From: Dehalococcoidia bacterium | GTDB lineage: Bacteria > Chloroflexota > Dehalococcoidia > Dehalococcoidales > Fen-1064 | Length of the DNA: 14,251 nucleotides | Assembly: GCA_003153955.1 (NCBI GenBank) | Contig: PMCB01000128.1 | Coordinates: 1-14,251 of the forward strand | Direction of reading: 5' to 3' | Shown here: in pieces, positions 13,988-14,251 of the stretch | Numbering within the stretch: the first letter of the stretch is position 1 | How the letters are laid out: the number at the start of each line of letters is the position of its first letter | The notes under the pieces: generated by a model | Databases searched by the model: none | What the model was told of the DNA's origin: nothing | The model's input: the letters and a program-made list of their open reading frames with translations, nothing else | Made by a program: the position numbers and the translations under genes

Positions 13988-14251
13988 TTAGCTGTTGGTC
14001 ATTGCCAGGTAACCGGCTACGGTGGGTTTGTTCCACCGGATGGTAAGTTTTAAATATTCAGCCTCACCGTGAGTCAAATCGTAGGGAATATACGGCTCCC
14101 CGATTTCCCATTCGGTGTGGTCTTCAATGGGGTGATACCGGAACGCCTCCGGATAACGCTTAAACCCGTGGATTATCGCGTTAATCGGTTTTGTGCGCAG
14201 GTCGGGGTCTTCCATCGCTTCGTCGACGGATAAAAACTTCGGCTTCTTCTG
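13988..14251 (-). CDS. Unrecognised protein, C-terminal part (runs off window)
   Basis: An open frame covers the last 264 bases and enters from beyond the window end, so this is the C-terminal 87 residues of a longer protein. A Met lies at 14215, but the frame is open and codon-like upstream of it (KKPKFLSVDEA), so I treat it as internal. The sequence is hydrophilic and rich in acidic and aromatic residues (IHGFKRYPEAFRYHPI, EWEIGEPYIPYDL). It has no membrane segment or motif I can name. The codon use resembles the GC-richer neighbours. I assign no function; a search with the full-length protein would be needed to name it. Confidence 0.65.
   Translation of the reverse strand, partial: QKKPKFLSVDEAMEDPDLRTKPINAIIHGFKRYPEAFRYHPIEDHTEWEIGEPYIPYDLTHGEAEYLKLTIRWNKPTVAGYLAMTNS

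Overview
The window looks like a stretch of chromosome from a moderately GC-rich, uncultured bacterium. Dehalococcoidia (Chloroflexota) or a close relative is my best guess. The basis is the style of the PilB-like ATPase, the MoxR/DUF58/DUF4129 cluster, and above all the dispersed palindromic repeats with cores like CCATTGCGAGCGAAGCG. The guess rests on recollection, not on a search. I see no rRNA, tRNA, CRISPR array or prophage.

Layout. 1-1881 (+): a PilB/GspE-type secretion or pilus ATPase, broken by two small compensating frameshifts around its Walker A motif and probably damaged at its 5' end. 1931-2764 (-): a monoacylglycerol-lipase-like alpha/beta hydrolase with its own promoter. 2765-3167: an AT-rich divergent promoter region with a 13-bp hairpin. 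3168-6924 (+): a three-gene operon of a MoxR AAA+ ATPase, a DUF58 membrane protein and a multi-spanning membrane protein with a C-terminal DUF4129 domain. 6943-8337 (-): a membrane-anchored metallophosphoesterase, convergent with the operon. 8338-10072: a small accessory island with a REP-like hairpin, a HigBA-like toxin-antitoxin pair on a near-perfect sigma-70 promoter with a palindromic operator, and a small GIY-YIG nuclease gene bracketed by copies of a long palindromic repeat. 10073-11564 (-): a comM/yifB Mg-chelatase-like ATPase, broken by a 2-nt deletion and apparently also carrying an in-frame deletion. 11654-13078 (-): an intact phosphoglucomutase/phosphomannomutase. 13209-13880 (-): an AT-rich HAD hydrolase starting at TTG. 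13988 to the window end (-): the C-terminal part of an unrecognised gene.

How it fits together. The MoxR, DUF58 and DUF4129 proteins probably act as one envelope-associated chaperone/assembly system. The toxin, antitoxin and repeat-flanked nuclease form the mobile part of the window, and the repeat has even supplied the last codons of the antitoxin. The two disrupted genes both belong to families linked to type IV pili or DNA uptake (PilB-like ATPase, ComM). This could mean competence loss in this lineage, or indel errors in the assembly; raw reads would separate the two.
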